Shown here: positions 16,622 to 26,000 of the stretch, one piece after another
Layout: each line of letters opens with the position of its first letter
How positions within the stretch are numbered: position 1 is the stretch's first letter
Origin: JBBRVP01 sp038246785
Lineage (GTDB): Bacteria > Actinomycetota > Actinomycetes > Jiangellales > Jiangellaceae
Length of the DNA stretch: 64,000 nt
Assembly: GCA_038246785.1 (NCBI GenBank)
Contig: JBBRVP010000014.1
Location: 11,102-75,101 of the forward strand
Reading direction: 5' to 3'
The notes under the pieces: model-generated
The model's database searches: none
Seen by the model: only the letters and a program-made list of their open reading frames with translations
What the model was told of the DNA's origin: nothing
Translations under genes and position numbers: made by a program

Positions 16622-17044
16622 GTGACAGGCGATCCGGTCGTGAACGGCGTCCCGCCCGTCGACCAGTGGCACGCCGCACTGCACGACCGGCTCGGTATCG
16701 AGATCGTCGAGACCGGCCCCGACAGGGTCGTCGGGCGGATGCCGGTCGAGGGCAACACGCAGCCGTTCGGGCTCCTCCACGGCGGTGCCACCGCGTCGCT
16801 CGTAGAAGGACTCGCGTCCTACGGGGCGACGATGTACGCGCTGCCCGACCGGCTCGCTGTCGGCGTCGACCTGCACGTGACCCACCACCGGGCTGCCCGC
16901 TCGGGCACGGTGACCGGGGTCGCGCTGCCGCTGCACCGTGGCCGAACCGTCGCGACGTACGAGGTCGTCGTCACCGACGAGTCCGGTGAGCGCCTGGCCA
17001 CCGGGCGGCTTACCTGCCTGCTGCGCCAGGTCAGACCGGGGTGA
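16622..17044 (+). CDS. PaaI-family hotdog thioesterase
   Basis: This 140-aa hotdog-fold protein is expected to hydrolyse an acyl-CoA (aryl-CoA in PaaI-type enzymes). Seen: 'LGIEIVETGPDRVVGRMPV', the HGG signature in 'QPFGLLHGGATASLVEGLAS' (helix over the thioester, with Glu following), and 'VGVDLHVTHHRAARSGTVTG'. Length and motif spacing match the menaquinone/PaaI thioesterase group. The GTG at 16622 has no clear Shine-Dalgarno; a TAGTCT box lies ~8 bases upstream, which suggests a leaderless transcript. Its last 14 bases overlap the end of the acetyltransferase gene on the opposite strand. Confidence 0.88.
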   Translation: MTGDPVVNGVPPVDQWHAALHDRLGIEIVETGPDRVVGRMPVEGNTQPFGLLHGGATASLVEGLASYGATMYALPDRLAVGVDLHVTHHRAARSGTVTGVALPLHRGRTVATYEVVVTDESGERLATGRLTCLLRQVRPG

Positions 17045-17645
17045 ACCGGAACGGACTGCCACGGCGCCCCACGACGGCGACCTTGTGGCGGGCGCGGACC
17101 CGCGCCCGCCGCGACGCCCGGCGTACGGCGACCGCCTCGGCGGCCGGCTCGGGCAGCAGGCGACGGCGCAGCACCGCCAGCGGCACCGTGCGTTGCACGA
17201 GCAACTGCCCGAAGCCGAGCCGGGCGAAGAACCGGTTGGTCTCGCGGGCGGCGGGGTTGCAGTCGGCGACGACGTGCCCAGCTCCCACCTGCTCGCCGAA
17301 CGCCGCCGCGGCGGTCACCAGCGCCGTGCCGACGCCCCGGCGCCGGTGTGCCTCGTCGACGTGGAAGTAGGACACGCGCACCGAGGCCTCGTCGTGCAAC
17401 GGGGTGAGCGGCTCGCGCACTACGTGCGCCAGCCCGACCACCGCGGAGCCGTCGACCCCGACGAGCAGCCGCCGCTGCGGGTCGACGTGCAGCGCCTCGA
17501 GCCGACTGCGCACCGACTCGACGGTGGGCGCCTCGCTCGTGCGACCGGCGGGTCCGGACTGGGCGAGCACCTGCTGCCAGAGCTCGAGCAGCGCCGGGGC
17601 GTCCTCCGTCGTCGCCGCGCGCACGATGACCTGGGGTCGCGTCAC
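17031..17645 (-). CDS. GNAT-family N-acetyltransferase
   Basis: This 204-aa protein has a single GNAT domain: 'VIVRAATTEDAPALLELWQQV' (first strand and helix), 'VRVSYFHVDEAHRRRGVGTALVTAA' containing the acetyl-CoA-binding R-R-x-x-G-V-G-T-A loop, and 'NPAARETNRFFARLGFG' near the end of the fold. A basic ~40-residue tail follows the domain. GTG at 17645 is preceded by GAGGAGG at 5 bases. The acceptor substrate is unknown. Converges with and overlaps the thioesterase gene by 14 bases. Confidence 0.85.
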   Translation of the reverse strand: MTRPQVIVRAATTEDAPALLELWQQVLAQSGPAGRTSEAPTVESVRSRLEALHVDPQRRLLVGVDGSAVVGLAHVVREPLTPLHDEASVRVSYFHVDEAHRRRGVGTALVTAAAAFGEQVGAGHVVADCNPAARETNRFFARLGFGQLLVQRTVPLAVLRRRLLPEPAAEAVAVRRASRRARVRARHKVAVVGRRGSPFRFTPV

Positions 17646-17773
17646 TGGTCCTCCTCACCCCACCGACCACTCCGGAGCCCTCGAAGTCGAGAGCGCTGCC
17701 GACCAGTCGCCGGCCCGGCGCGTCCCCCACGCTGGGCCCGCAGCGTAGGCCCTGCGGGCGGGCCTGGGAACAG

Positions 17774-17786
17774 CCCCCCCCCCCCC
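17774..17786. repeat. Homopolymer tract of 13 C
   Basis: Thirteen consecutive C in the 184-base gap between two minus-strand genes, flanked by 9-base inverted arms CCCCACGCT (17725-17733) and AGCGTGGGG (17788-17796). No gene was seen in this gap. Confidence 0.7.
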
Positions 17787-17829
17787 GAGCGTGGGGCGCC
17801 ACGTGCAGCCCCGCTCGGCCAAGCGTCGG

Positions 17830-18366
17830 CTAGGCGGGACGGTGAGCCACCCGCGTACCCGTGCGCAGCGCGTCGGCCTCCGCCGCGCAGTCACGGCGCA
17901 GGTCCTCCAGCGCACCCACGCACTCACCCGCCGCGCGGGCCAGCCCGTCGGTGAGATCGGCGGCGGCCGCTCGGACCTCACCCACCCGCACCCGCGCCGA
18001 GCCCAGCAACGCACCCGCGCGGTCGAGATCGGGGACGGTGTCGATGAGGCGCAGCTCCGTGTCGGTGTCACGAGCGGCCAGCCGCAACCGGTGGACGAGT
18101 CCGGGCGCGTCGCCGAGCGGCACCTCGGCCGCGCGTGCCGCGGCCAACGCCCGCGCAGCGGCCTCGACGATCGACGCCAGCTCGCGACGCAGCCGGGCGA
18201 CCTCGCCCGGCAGGCCTCCGGACAGTGCCCGGGCCTGCATCCGCGCCCGGCCGGCCAGCGTGCCGGCGCGTGCGGAGACCGTCCGGACGACGACGACGAC
18301 GAGGACGACGAGAGCGGCGCAGCCGAGCACGCCGATCAGCAGCGCGGCGAGCAGCAGTTGCTCCAC
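17830..18366 (-). CDS. Hypothetical membrane-anchored coiled-coil protein
   Basis: I do not recognise a family. From the GTG at 18366 the product is 178 aa: a single strongly hydrophobic helix at about residues 4-28 ('LLLAALLIGVLGCAALVVLV'), then an Ala/Arg/Glu/Leu-rich helical region with heptad-like spacing. It is probably a membrane-tethered coiled coil with its C-terminus in the cytoplasm (positive residues follow the helix). A later start would lose the membrane helix. It starts 14 bases after the tesB stop, so it is likely co-transcribed with tesB. The ribosome-binding site is weak. Confidence 0.65.
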   Translation of the reverse strand: MEQLLLAALLIGVLGCAALVVLVVVVVRTVSARAGTLAGRARMQARALSGGLPGEVARLRRELASIVEAAARALAAARAAEVPLGDAPGLVHRLRLAARDTDTELRLIDTVPDLDRAGALLGSARVRVGEVRAAAADLTDGLARAAGECVGALEDLRRDCAAEADALRTGTRVAHRPA

Positions 18367-18380
18367 GCTCGGAGCGTACG

Positions 18381-19253
18381 TCAGCGCGCGCTCGGCCGGG
18401 AACGCCTGACCAGACCTTCCTGGGCCACCGAGGCGACGAGCCGCCCGGAACGGTCGAACAGCCGACCGAGGGACAGCCCCCGCCCACCCGACGCCGACGG
18501 CGACACCTGGTCGTAGAGCAGCCAGCGGTCCGCCCGGACCGACCGGTGAAACCACATCGCGTGGTCGAGCGACGCGGTCACCAGCCCCGGCGCACCGATG
18601 AAGGTGCCGTGCGGCACCAGGCTGGCGCCGAGCAGCGTGAGGTCGCTGGCGTAGGTCAGCACGCACAGGTGGAGCAGGGGGTCGTCGGGCAGCTCGCCGG
18701 CCGTCCGCAGCCACAGTCGCGACTGCGCCGGGTGATCGGGGTCGCTCAGCTCGCCACCGGGGCGCGAGTCGCCGGCGAAGCGCACCTCCAAGGCCGCCCA
18801 CTCGCGCTCCCAGCCCTCGCGGGGACGGCTGCTCACGTTCGCGAGGAGCTCGGCCAGCGACGGGCAGGACTCGGGGTCGGGCACCACGGGGGCGGTGTCG
18901 TGGTGGTCCAGTCCCTCCTCGGGCACCTGGAAGGACACCGACATGTAAAAGATCGAGCGGCCGTGCTGGCGCGCGACCGTGCGCCGGGTGCTGAACGAGC
19001 GGCCGTCCCGCGTCTGCTCGACGTCGTAGACGATGGGCACGCTGGGGTCACCCGGGCGCAGGAAGTAGGCGTGCAGCGAGTGCGGCAGCCGGCCTTCCGG
19101 GACGGTCCGCACGGCAGCCGCTAGCGCCTGCCCCGCAACCTGGCCGCCGAAGACCCGCTGCAGGGCGGTGTCTGGCTGGCGGCCGCGGTAGAGCCCCACC
19201 TCGATCGTCTCGAGGTCGAGCAGCGCGACCAGGTCGTCCAGGCTGTGCGGCAC
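18381..19253 (-). CDS. tesB: Acyl-CoA thioesterase II (TesB type)
   Basis: Hydrolyses medium/long acyl-CoAs to free acid and CoA. At 290 aa it is a double-hotdog protein of family length. The N-terminal hotdog has 'VFGGQVAGQALAAAVRTV' and 'LHAYFLRPGDPSVPIVYDVE'. The C-terminal hotdog has 'LDHAMWFHR', carrying the catalytic Asp, and 'GRLFDRSGRLVASVAQEGLVR', carrying the conserved Gln; these correspond to the Asp-Thr-Gln triad of E. coli TesB. The start is a GTG at 19253. It sits between pdtaR and a small membrane protein gene, all on the minus strand. Confidence 0.93.
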   Translation of the reverse strand: MPHSLDDLVALLDLETIEVGLYRGRQPDTALQRVFGGQVAGQALAAAVRTVPEGRLPHSLHAYFLRPGDPSVPIVYDVEQTRDGRSFSTRRTVARQHGRSIFYMSVSFQVPEEGLDHHDTAPVVPDPESCPSLAELLANVSSRPREGWEREWAALEVRFAGDSRPGGELSDPDHPAQSRLWLRTAGELPDDPLLHLCVLTYASDLTLLGASLVPHGTFIGAPGLVTASLDHAMWFHRSVRADRWLLYDQVSPSASGGRGLSLGRLFDRSGRLVASVAQEGLVRRSRPSAR

Positions 19254-19336
19254 GGCCGCATCGTGCCACGCACCCGGCGCTGGGCTCTGCTGGCCGGGCC
19301 CGAGCGGGTCCTGAGGCCGCCACGGCTTGCCGAGCG

Positions 19337-19951
19337 TCAGGAAGGTTCCGCGGCATGATCGATGACGCTCTGCGCGACCGCTCGCATGCTCAGGCGCTTG
19401 TCCATCGCCGCCTTCTGCACCCAGCGGAAGGCGTCGGGCTCGCTCAACCCGAACCGCTGCTGCAGCAGGCCCTTGGCCCGGTCGACCAGCTTGCGTGTCA
19501 CCAGCTGCTCCGCGAGGTCGTCGACCTCCCGCTGCAGGACCATCACCTCCTGGTGCCGTGAGACGGCGATCTCGATCGCCGGGACGAGGTCGGCCGCGCT
19601 GAACGGCTTGACGAGGTAGGCCATCGCCCCGGCGTCCAGTGCCCGCGCGACGAGCTCACGGTCGCTGAACGCGGTGAGCACGAGCACCGGCGCCGTACGC
19701 CTCGACACGATCCGCTCGGCGGCGGAGATGCCGTCGAGGACGGGCATCTTGACGTCGACGACGACCAGGTCGGGCCGCAGCTGCTCGGCCAGCAGCACCG
19801 CCCGCGCCCCGTCGCCGGCCTCCCCCACGACGTCGTAGCCGCACTCGCGCAGGGTCTCGACGAGGTCCATCCGGATGAGCGCCTCGTCCTCGGCGACGAC
19901 GACACGCAGGGGTGCGGCACCGGCCGCGCCCTTCGGTGCGGTCTCGCTCAC
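19337..19951 (-). CDS. pdtaR: ANTAR-domain response regulator PdtaR
   Basis: This is an RNA-binding response regulator that, when phosphorylated, prevents transcription termination at ANTAR hairpins. The 204-aa protein has a receiver domain at ~15-130: 'RVVVAEDEALIRMDLVETL' with the acidic pair, 'DLVVVDVKMPVLDG' with the phospho-acceptor Asp, 'VLVLTAFSDRELV' and 'AYLVKPFS' with the conserved Lys. The C-terminal ANTAR domain begins near 'LVTRKLVDRAKGLLQQRFGLSEPDAFRWVQ'. The GTG at 19951 avoids a long unrelated extension. The cognate kinase PdtaS is not in this window. It diverges from tRNA-Leu, close to pyk, the usual location in actinobacteria. Confidence 0.93.
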   Translation of the reverse strand: MSETAPKGAAGAAPLRVVVAEDEALIRMDLVETLRECGYDVVGEAGDGARAVLLAEQLRPDLVVVDVKMPVLDGISAAERIVSRRTAPVLVLTAFSDRELVARALDAGAMAYLVKPFSAADLVPAIEIAVSRHQEVMVLQREVDDLAEQLVTRKLVDRAKGLLQQRFGLSEPDAFRWVQKAAMDKRLSMRAVAQSVIDHAAEPS

Positions 19952-20012
19952 GGTGACAGGTCTACCAGAGGGCCGAGTGTGGCAGGGACACCCCGATACC
20001 CTGGCCCCGCGC

Positions 20013-20096
20013 GCCGGGATGATGGAATCGGCAGACATGGCGGCCTCAAAAGTCGCTGCCCGCAAGGGCGTGCGGGTTCGAGTCCCGCTCCCGGCA
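20013..20096 (+). tRNA. tRNA-Leu (anticodon CAA)
   Basis: The acceptor stem GCCGGGA pairs with TCCCGGC, followed by discriminator A. The anticodon arm is GCGGC-CTCAAAA-GTCGC with anticodon CAA (reads UUG). A long variable arm (GCCCGCAAGGGCG-type) marks a class II leucine tRNA, and the T arm is GCGGGTTCGAGTCCCGC. The 3' CCA is not fully encoded (bases after the discriminator are CCC). Confidence 0.93.
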
Positions 20097-20103
20097 CCCT
20101 GCT

Positions 20104-20125
20104 CCGCCAGGGTGCGCCGTGGCGG
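20104..20125. terminator. Hairpin between tRNA-Leu and pyk ends
   Basis: CCGCCA (20104-20109) pairs with TGGCGG (20120-20125). An alternative stem CCCTG/CAGGG overlaps it. Its place between the convergent ends of the tRNA and pyk suggests a bidirectional terminator. Confidence 0.35.
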
Positions 20126-20139
20126 CAGCCCGCGGACCG

Positions 20140-21579
20140 TCAGCGGTAGGCCGGCACGACCCCGTCAGCGGCGTCGCCCATGCGGTGCACGCGCAGCGCG
20201 TTGGTCGACCCAGGGATCCCCGGTGGGCTGCCGGCGACGATCACGACGAGGTCGCCGCGCTGGCAGCGTTCGAGGTCCAGCAGCAAGCGGTCGACCTGCT
20301 TGACCATGTCGTCGGTGTGCTGGACGGAGTCGACGAGGAAGGTTTCCACACCCCAGGTCAGGGAGAGCTGCGAGCGCACCACCTGCACGGGGGTGAACGC
20401 CAGCATCGGGATGTGCGAGCGGTAGCGGGCCATCCGCCGCGTCGTGTCACCCGAGGTCGTGAACGAGACGAGGAAGCGGGCGCCGACCCGCTCGGCCACC
20501 TCGCAGGCCGCCTTCGCGATGATGCCCGACCTGGTGCGCGGCTCCCAGTCGACGGCGGCCATGCGCTCCAGGCCGTCGTCCTCGGTGAAGGCGATGATGC
20601 GGCCCATCGTGCGTACCGTCTCGATCGGGTAGCCGCCGACGCTCGTCTCGCCGGAGAGCATGAGCGCGTCGGCGCCGTCGAGCACGGCGTTGGCCACGTC
20701 GGAGGCCTCCGCCCGCGTCGGGCGCGGAGCATCGACCATCGACTCGAGCATCTGCGTCGCCACGATGACCGGCTTGGCGTTGCGGCGAGCAGTACCGACG
20801 ATCCGCTTCTGCACCACCGGCACTTGCTCGAGCGGGAGCTCGACCCCGAGGTCCCCGCGCGCGACCATGAAGCCGTCGAAGGCCCCGACGAGCTCGTCCA
20901 GCTCGTCGACCGCCTGTGGTTTCTCGATCTTGGCGATGACCGGGAGTTGCACACCTTCCTCGTCCATGACGGTGCGCGCGGTGTCGATGTCGCCAGCACT
21001 GCGGACAAAGGACAGCGCCAGCATGTCGGCACGTAGGTGAAGCGCCCAGCGCAGGTCGTCGACGTCCTTGCCGGACAGCGCTGGCACCGAGAGCGGGACA
21101 CCGGGCAGGTTGAGCCCTTTGTGGTCACTCGCTCGCCCCGCGACGACCACCCGGGTCTCGACGTCGGTGTCGGTGACCGCCACGGTCTCCAGCACCACCT
21201 TGCCGTCGTCGATGAGGATCGTGTCACCGGGTCGTACGTCGCGCGGCAAGCCGTCGTAGGTGGTGGACACCCGGTGGGCGTCGCCGGGGGCCTCCTCGAC
21301 GGTGATGGTGAACAGGTCTCCGACGGCTAGCTGGACGGGGCCGGCGGCGAAGCTGCCGAGCCGGATCTTCGGCCCCTGCAGGTCGACGAGGACGCCAACC
21401 CCGCGACCGCTGGAGTCGGAGGCCTCGCGCACCCAGCGGTAGACCTGCTCGTGGTCGGCGTACGAGCCGTGGCTGAGGTTGAGCCGCGCGACGTCCATGC
21501 CCGCGTCGACCAGCGCCCGGATCCGCTCCGCCGAGGCGGTCGCCGGCCCCAGCGTGCAGACGATCTTCGCGCGGCGCAC
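20140..21579 (-). CDS. pyk: Pyruvate kinase
   Basis: Converts phosphoenolpyruvate and ADP to pyruvate and ATP, the last step of glycolysis, in the cytoplasm. At 479 aa it is full length. Seen: 'KIVCTLGPATASAERIRALVDAGMDVARLNLSHGSY' at the N-terminus; the B-domain with 'DTILIDDGKV'; 'VIAKIEKPQAVDELDELVGAFDGFMVARGDLGVELPLEQVP' with the catalytic Lys and the Glu/Asp metal ligands; 'PVIVATQMLESM'; and a C-terminal regulatory domain. The start is a GTG at 21579. The gltD stop is 17 bases upstream on the same strand, so pyk may be read together with the glt genes. Confidence 0.96.
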   Translation of the reverse strand: MRRAKIVCTLGPATASAERIRALVDAGMDVARLNLSHGSYADHEQVYRWVREASDSSGRGVGVLVDLQGPKIRLGSFAAGPVQLAVGDLFTITVEEAPGDAHRVSTTYDGLPRDVRPGDTILIDDGKVVLETVAVTDTDVETRVVVAGRASDHKGLNLPGVPLSVPALSGKDVDDLRWALHLRADMLALSFVRSAGDIDTARTVMDEEGVQLPVIAKIEKPQAVDELDELVGAFDGFMVARGDLGVELPLEQVPVVQKRIVGTARRNAKPVIVATQMLESMVDAPRPTRAEASDVANAVLDGADALMLSGETSVGGYPIETVRTMGRIIAFTEDDGLERMAAVDWEPRTRSGIIAKAACEVAERVGARFLVSFTTSGDTTRRMARYRSHIPMLAFTPVQVVRSQLSLTWGVETFLVDSVQHTDDMVKQVDRLLLDLERCQRGDLVVIVAGSPPGIPGSTNALRVHRMGDAADGVVPAYR

Positions 21580-21595
21580 GCGACGAGACTAGGCG

Positions 21596-23065
21596 TCAGA
21601 CGGCGAGTGGGCGCGCCGTGGGCTCGATCGGCGCGGGCAGGGCGGTGGAGCCGACGAGGAACGCGTCGACCGCGGCCGCGCAGGCCCGTCCCTCGGCGAT
21701 CGCCCACACGACCAGCGACTGCCCGCGGCCGGCGTCCCCGGCGACGAAGACGCCCGGCGTCGAGGTGGCGTAGCGACTGTCGCGGGCGACGTTGCCCCGC
21801 TCGTCGATGGCGACATCGAGCTGCGCGAGCAACGGGGCGCGCTCTGGGCCGGCGAAGCCGAGCGCAAGCAGCACGAGGCCGGCCGGCAACTCCCGCTCGG
21901 TTCCCGCGACGGGAGTGAAGCGGCCGTCGACGAGCTCGACGTCGATGAGGCGCAACGCACGCACGCGGCCGCCGCCGTCGTCGACGAGCTCCTGGGTCGA
22001 CACGGCATAGACCCGCTCGCCGCCTTCCTCGTGGGCGGCCGACGTCCGCAGCATGAGCGGCCAGGTCGGCCACGGCGTGGTTTCGGCACGCGCCTCGGGG
22101 GGCCGCGGAAGGATCTCCAGCTGGGTCACCGAGAGCGCCCCCTGCCGGTGAGCGGTGCCCACGCAGTCGGCGCCGGTGTCTCCGCCGCCGATGACCACGA
22201 CGTGGCGGCCCTGCGCGCTGACGAGGCCCTCGGCCGGCAGCCCGATCGCGGCCCGGTTGGCCGGCGGCAGGTAGTCCATCGCCTGCAGTACCCCGTCGAG
22301 CTGGCGGCCAGGTACCGCGAGGTCGCGCGCGGCGGTGGCGCCGACGGCGAGCACGACGGCGTCGTACGCCGCGAGCAGCCGGTCACCGGCAAGGTCGTCG
22401 CCGACCCGGACCCCGGTCCGGAAGATCGTGCCCTCCGCCGACATCTGCGCCAACCGGGCGTCGAGGCGAGCCTTCTCCAGCTTGAACTCCGGAATGCCGT
22501 AGCGCAGCAGGCCGCCGGCCCGGTCAGCCCGCTCGTACACGGCGACGGTGTGACCGGCTCGGGTCAGCTGCTGCGCGACGGCGAGCCCCGCCGGGCCGGA
22601 GCCCACAACCGCGACGGTGCGGTCGGACAGTCGCTCCGGCGGCTCGGGCACCACCCACCCCGCCTCGAAGGCGCGGTCGGCGATGGCCACCTCGACGTTC
22701 TTGATGGTCACCGGGTCGCCGTTGATGCCCACCACGCAGGCGGCCTCGCACGGGGCCGGGCAGACCCGGCCGGTGACCTCGGGGAAGTTGTTGGTGGCGT
22801 GCAGCCGCTCCGCTGCGCTGCGCCAGTCGCCGCGCCAGACCAGATCGTTCCACTCCGGGATCAGGTTGCCGAGCGGGCAGCCCTGGTGGCAGAACGGGAT
22901 GCCGCAGTCCATGCAGCGCCCGGCCTGGACGCCGATGATCGGCAGCAGCGAGTGGCCCACCGACGGACCCGGGTATACCTCGCGCCAGTCACGGACCCGC
23001 TCGGCCACCGGCCGGGCGGGCAGCGTCTGCCTGGGGGTGGTCAGGAAGCCCTTCGGGTCAGCCAT
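21596..23065 (-). CDS. gltD: Glutamate synthase (NADPH) small subunit
   Basis: This flavoprotein passes NADPH electrons to GltB. The 489-aa protein has an N-terminal Fe-S region with two cysteine clusters, 'CMDCGIPFCHQGC' and 'CPAPCEAAC'. The FAD-binding 'TVAVVGSGPAGLAVAQQLTRAGHTV' follows, then the NADPH-binding 'HVVVIGGGDTGADCVGTAHRQGA' and the C-terminal FAD-contact 'GVFVAGDAGRGQSLVVWAIAEGR'. ATG at 23065 overlaps the gltB stop by 8 bases, so the two subunits are translationally coupled. Longer in-frame extensions into gltB are not family-like. Confidence 0.96.
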   Translation of the reverse strand: MADPKGFLTTPRQTLPARPVAERVRDWREVYPGPSVGHSLLPIIGVQAGRCMDCGIPFCHQGCPLGNLIPEWNDLVWRGDWRSAAERLHATNNFPEVTGRVCPAPCEAACVVGINGDPVTIKNVEVAIADRAFEAGWVVPEPPERLSDRTVAVVGSGPAGLAVAQQLTRAGHTVAVYERADRAGGLLRYGIPEFKLEKARLDARLAQMSAEGTIFRTGVRVGDDLAGDRLLAAYDAVVLAVGATAARDLAVPGRQLDGVLQAMDYLPPANRAAIGLPAEGLVSAQGRHVVVIGGGDTGADCVGTAHRQGALSVTQLEILPRPPEARAETTPWPTWPLMLRTSAAHEEGGERVYAVSTQELVDDGGGRVRALRLIDVELVDGRFTPVAGTERELPAGLVLLALGFAGPERAPLLAQLDVAIDERGNVARDSRYATSTPGVFVAGDAGRGQSLVVWAIAEGRACAAAVDAFLVGSTALPAPIEPTARPLAV

Positions 23066-26000
23066 GAGCGGCCTCCATGACGGCCGCGAGCGCGTCGCGG
23101 CCCTCCCGCTCGGCGGCGGCCCGCGCCTCGAGAACGCGCCGGTAGTCGCGCGGCAGCACGGTGGTGAAGCGGTCCAGGGCCGGCCCGCCCTGGTCCAGCA
23201 GGTCGGCCGCCACGGTCGACCCGGTCTCGTCGGCGTGCCGGCGCAACAGCCGGGCAACGAGCGCGCGGTCGTCGGGCGAGAGCGGCTCGAGGTCGACCAT
23301 CCCGAGGTTGACCAGGCTCGTGTCGAGGTCGAGCACGTGCGCTACCCCGCCGGACATGCCGGCCGCGATGTTGCGCCCCGTAGGGCCGAGGACGAGGACC
23401 CGCCCGCCGGTCATGTACTCGCAGGCGTGGTCGCCGACACCCTCGACGACCGCGGTGGCGCCAGAGTTGCGAACGCAGAAGCGCTCGCCGACCAGCCCCC
23501 GCACGAACACCTCGCCGCCGGTGGCGCCGTAGCCGACGACGTTGCCGGCGATGACGTTGCCCTCCGCCGCGAACGGCGCCCGCCGATCGGGGCGCACCAC
23601 GAGCCGCCCCCCGGACAGCCCCTTGCCGAGGTAGTCGTTGGCGTCTCCCTCGAGCCGCAACGTGATGCCGCGCGGCAGGAACGCGCCGAACGACTGCCCG
23701 GCCGAGCCGGTGAAGGTGAGGTCGATCGTGCCGTCGGGCAGCCCCTCCGCGCCGTGGCGCTTGGTCACCTCGTGGCCGAGCATCGTGCCGACGGTGCGGT
23801 TGACGTTGCGGATGGCCAGCTGCGCGCGCACCGGCTCGCCCAGCTCGAGCGCGTCGCGGCAGAGCGTGACGAGTTGGTTGTCCAGCGCCTTCTCCAGGCC
23901 GTGGTCCTGGCTGGTGGTGTGTCGCAGGGCGGCACCGTCGGGCAACTCCGGTCGGTACAGGATCGGGCGCAGGTCCAGGCCGGCGGCCTTCCAGTGCCCG
24001 ACTGCCCGTCGTGCGTCGATGACCTCGCTGTGGCCGACGGCCTCGGCGACCGAGCGGAAGCCGAGCCGGGCCAGTTGCTCGCGCACCTCCTCGGCGACGA
24101 ACTCGAAGAACGTGACGACGAACTCCGGCCGGCCGGTGAACTTCGCGCGCAGCACGGGGTTCTGGGTGGCCACTCCCACCGGGCACGTGTCGAGGTGGCA
24201 GACCCGCATCATGATGCAGCCACTGACGACCAGCGGCGCGGTGGCGAAGCCGAACTCCTCCGCACCGAGCAGCGCGGCGATGACGACGTCGCGGCCGGTC
24301 TTGAGCTGGCCGTCGGTCTGCACGACGATCCGCTCCCGCAGGCCGTTGAGCAGCAGCGTCTGCTGCGTCTCGGCCAGTCCGAGCTCCCACGGGCCGCCGG
24401 CGTGCTTGAGCGAGGTGAGCGGCGCGGCCCCCGTACCCCCGTCATGGCCGGAGATGAGCACCACGTCGGCATGCGCCTTGGACACCCCGGCCGCGACCGT
24501 GCCGACACCTACCTCGCCGACGAGCTTGACGTGCACGCGGGCGCCGGGGTTGGCGTTCTTGAGGTCGTGGATGAGCTGGGCGAGGTCCTCGATCGAGTAG
24601 ATGTCGTGGTGCGGCGGCGGCGAGATGAGACCGACGCCCGGCGTGGAGTGTCGTGTGCGCGCGATCCACGGGTAGACCTTGTTGCCGGGCAGCTGCCCCC
24701 CTTCCCCCGGCTTGGCGCCCTGGGCCATCTTGATCTGGATGTCGTCGGCGTGGGTGAGGTAGTCGCTGGTGACCCCGAAGCGGCCGGAGGCCACCTGCTT
24801 GACAGCACTGCGCCGCGCGGGGTCGCGCAGCCGATCGGGGTCCTCACCGCCCTCGCCGGTGTTGGACTTGCCGCCGAGGCGGTTCATCGCCACCGCGAGG
24901 GTCTCGTGCGCCTCCTGGGAGATCGAGCCGTACGACATCGCGCCGGTCGAGAACCGCTTGACGATCTCACTGACCGGCTCGACCTCCGCCAGCGGCACCG
25001 GCGGCCGGACGTCCTCGCGCAGCTCGAACAACCCGCGCAGTGTCATCAGCCGCCGGGACTGCTCGTCGACGCGAGCGGTGTAGCCGCGGAACAGGTCGTA
25101 GCGACCGCTGCGGGTCGAGTGCTGCAGCCGGAACACCGTCTCCGGGTCGAACAGGTGGGCCTCTCCGTCGCGCCGCCACTGGTAGTCCCCGCCGGTCTCC
25201 AACCGGTGGGTGTCCGCCGCCACGGTGCCACCGGCGGGGTACGCGGTGAGGTGCCTGCGGCGTACCTCCTCGGCCAGCACGTCGAGCCCGACGCCGCCGA
25301 GCCGGGACACCGTGCCGGTGAAGTAGCGGTCGACGACATCGCCGGCGAGCCCGAGCGCCTCAAAGACCTGGGCGCCGGTGTAGGACGCCACCGTCGAGAT
25401 GCCCATCTTGGACATCACCTTGAGTACGCCCTTGCCCAGCGCCTTCACCAGGTTGTCGACAGCGCTCTGCGGCGGCACGTCGCGCAGGAGCACGCCCGCG
25501 CGAGCGAGGTCCTCGACACTCTCCATGGCGAGGTAGGGGTTGACCGCGGCCGCCCCGTAGCCGATCAGCAGCGCGACGTGGTGCACCTCCCGCACGTCAC
25601 CGGCCTCGACGACCAGACCGACCTGGGTGCGGGTGCGCTCACGGATGAGGTGGTGGTGCACCGCGCCGGTGAGCAGGAGCGACGGGATCGGGGCGTGCCG
25701 CGCATCGGAGTTGCGGTCGGAGAGCACGACGATCCGGGCCCCGCCGGCGATGGCCGCCGACACCTCTGCGCAGATCTCCTCGAGCCGGGCGGCCAGCGCG
25801 GCGCCGCCGCCGGTGACCTCGTACAGGCCGTGGACGACGTAGGTGGCGTAGCCCGGGAGGTCGCCGTCGCGGTTGATGTGGATGATCTTGGAGAGCTCGT
25901 CGTTGTCGATGACCGGGAACGGCAGCACCACCTGGCGGCAGGACGCCGGCCCCGGGCGCAGCAGGTCGTGCTCCGGACCGATCGAGCCGGACAGCGAGGT

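Noticed and set aside
19952..20012. Promoter for tRNA-Leu
   Set aside because: A GATACCCT box is present upstream but no convincing -35 at the right spacing; not listed as a feature.
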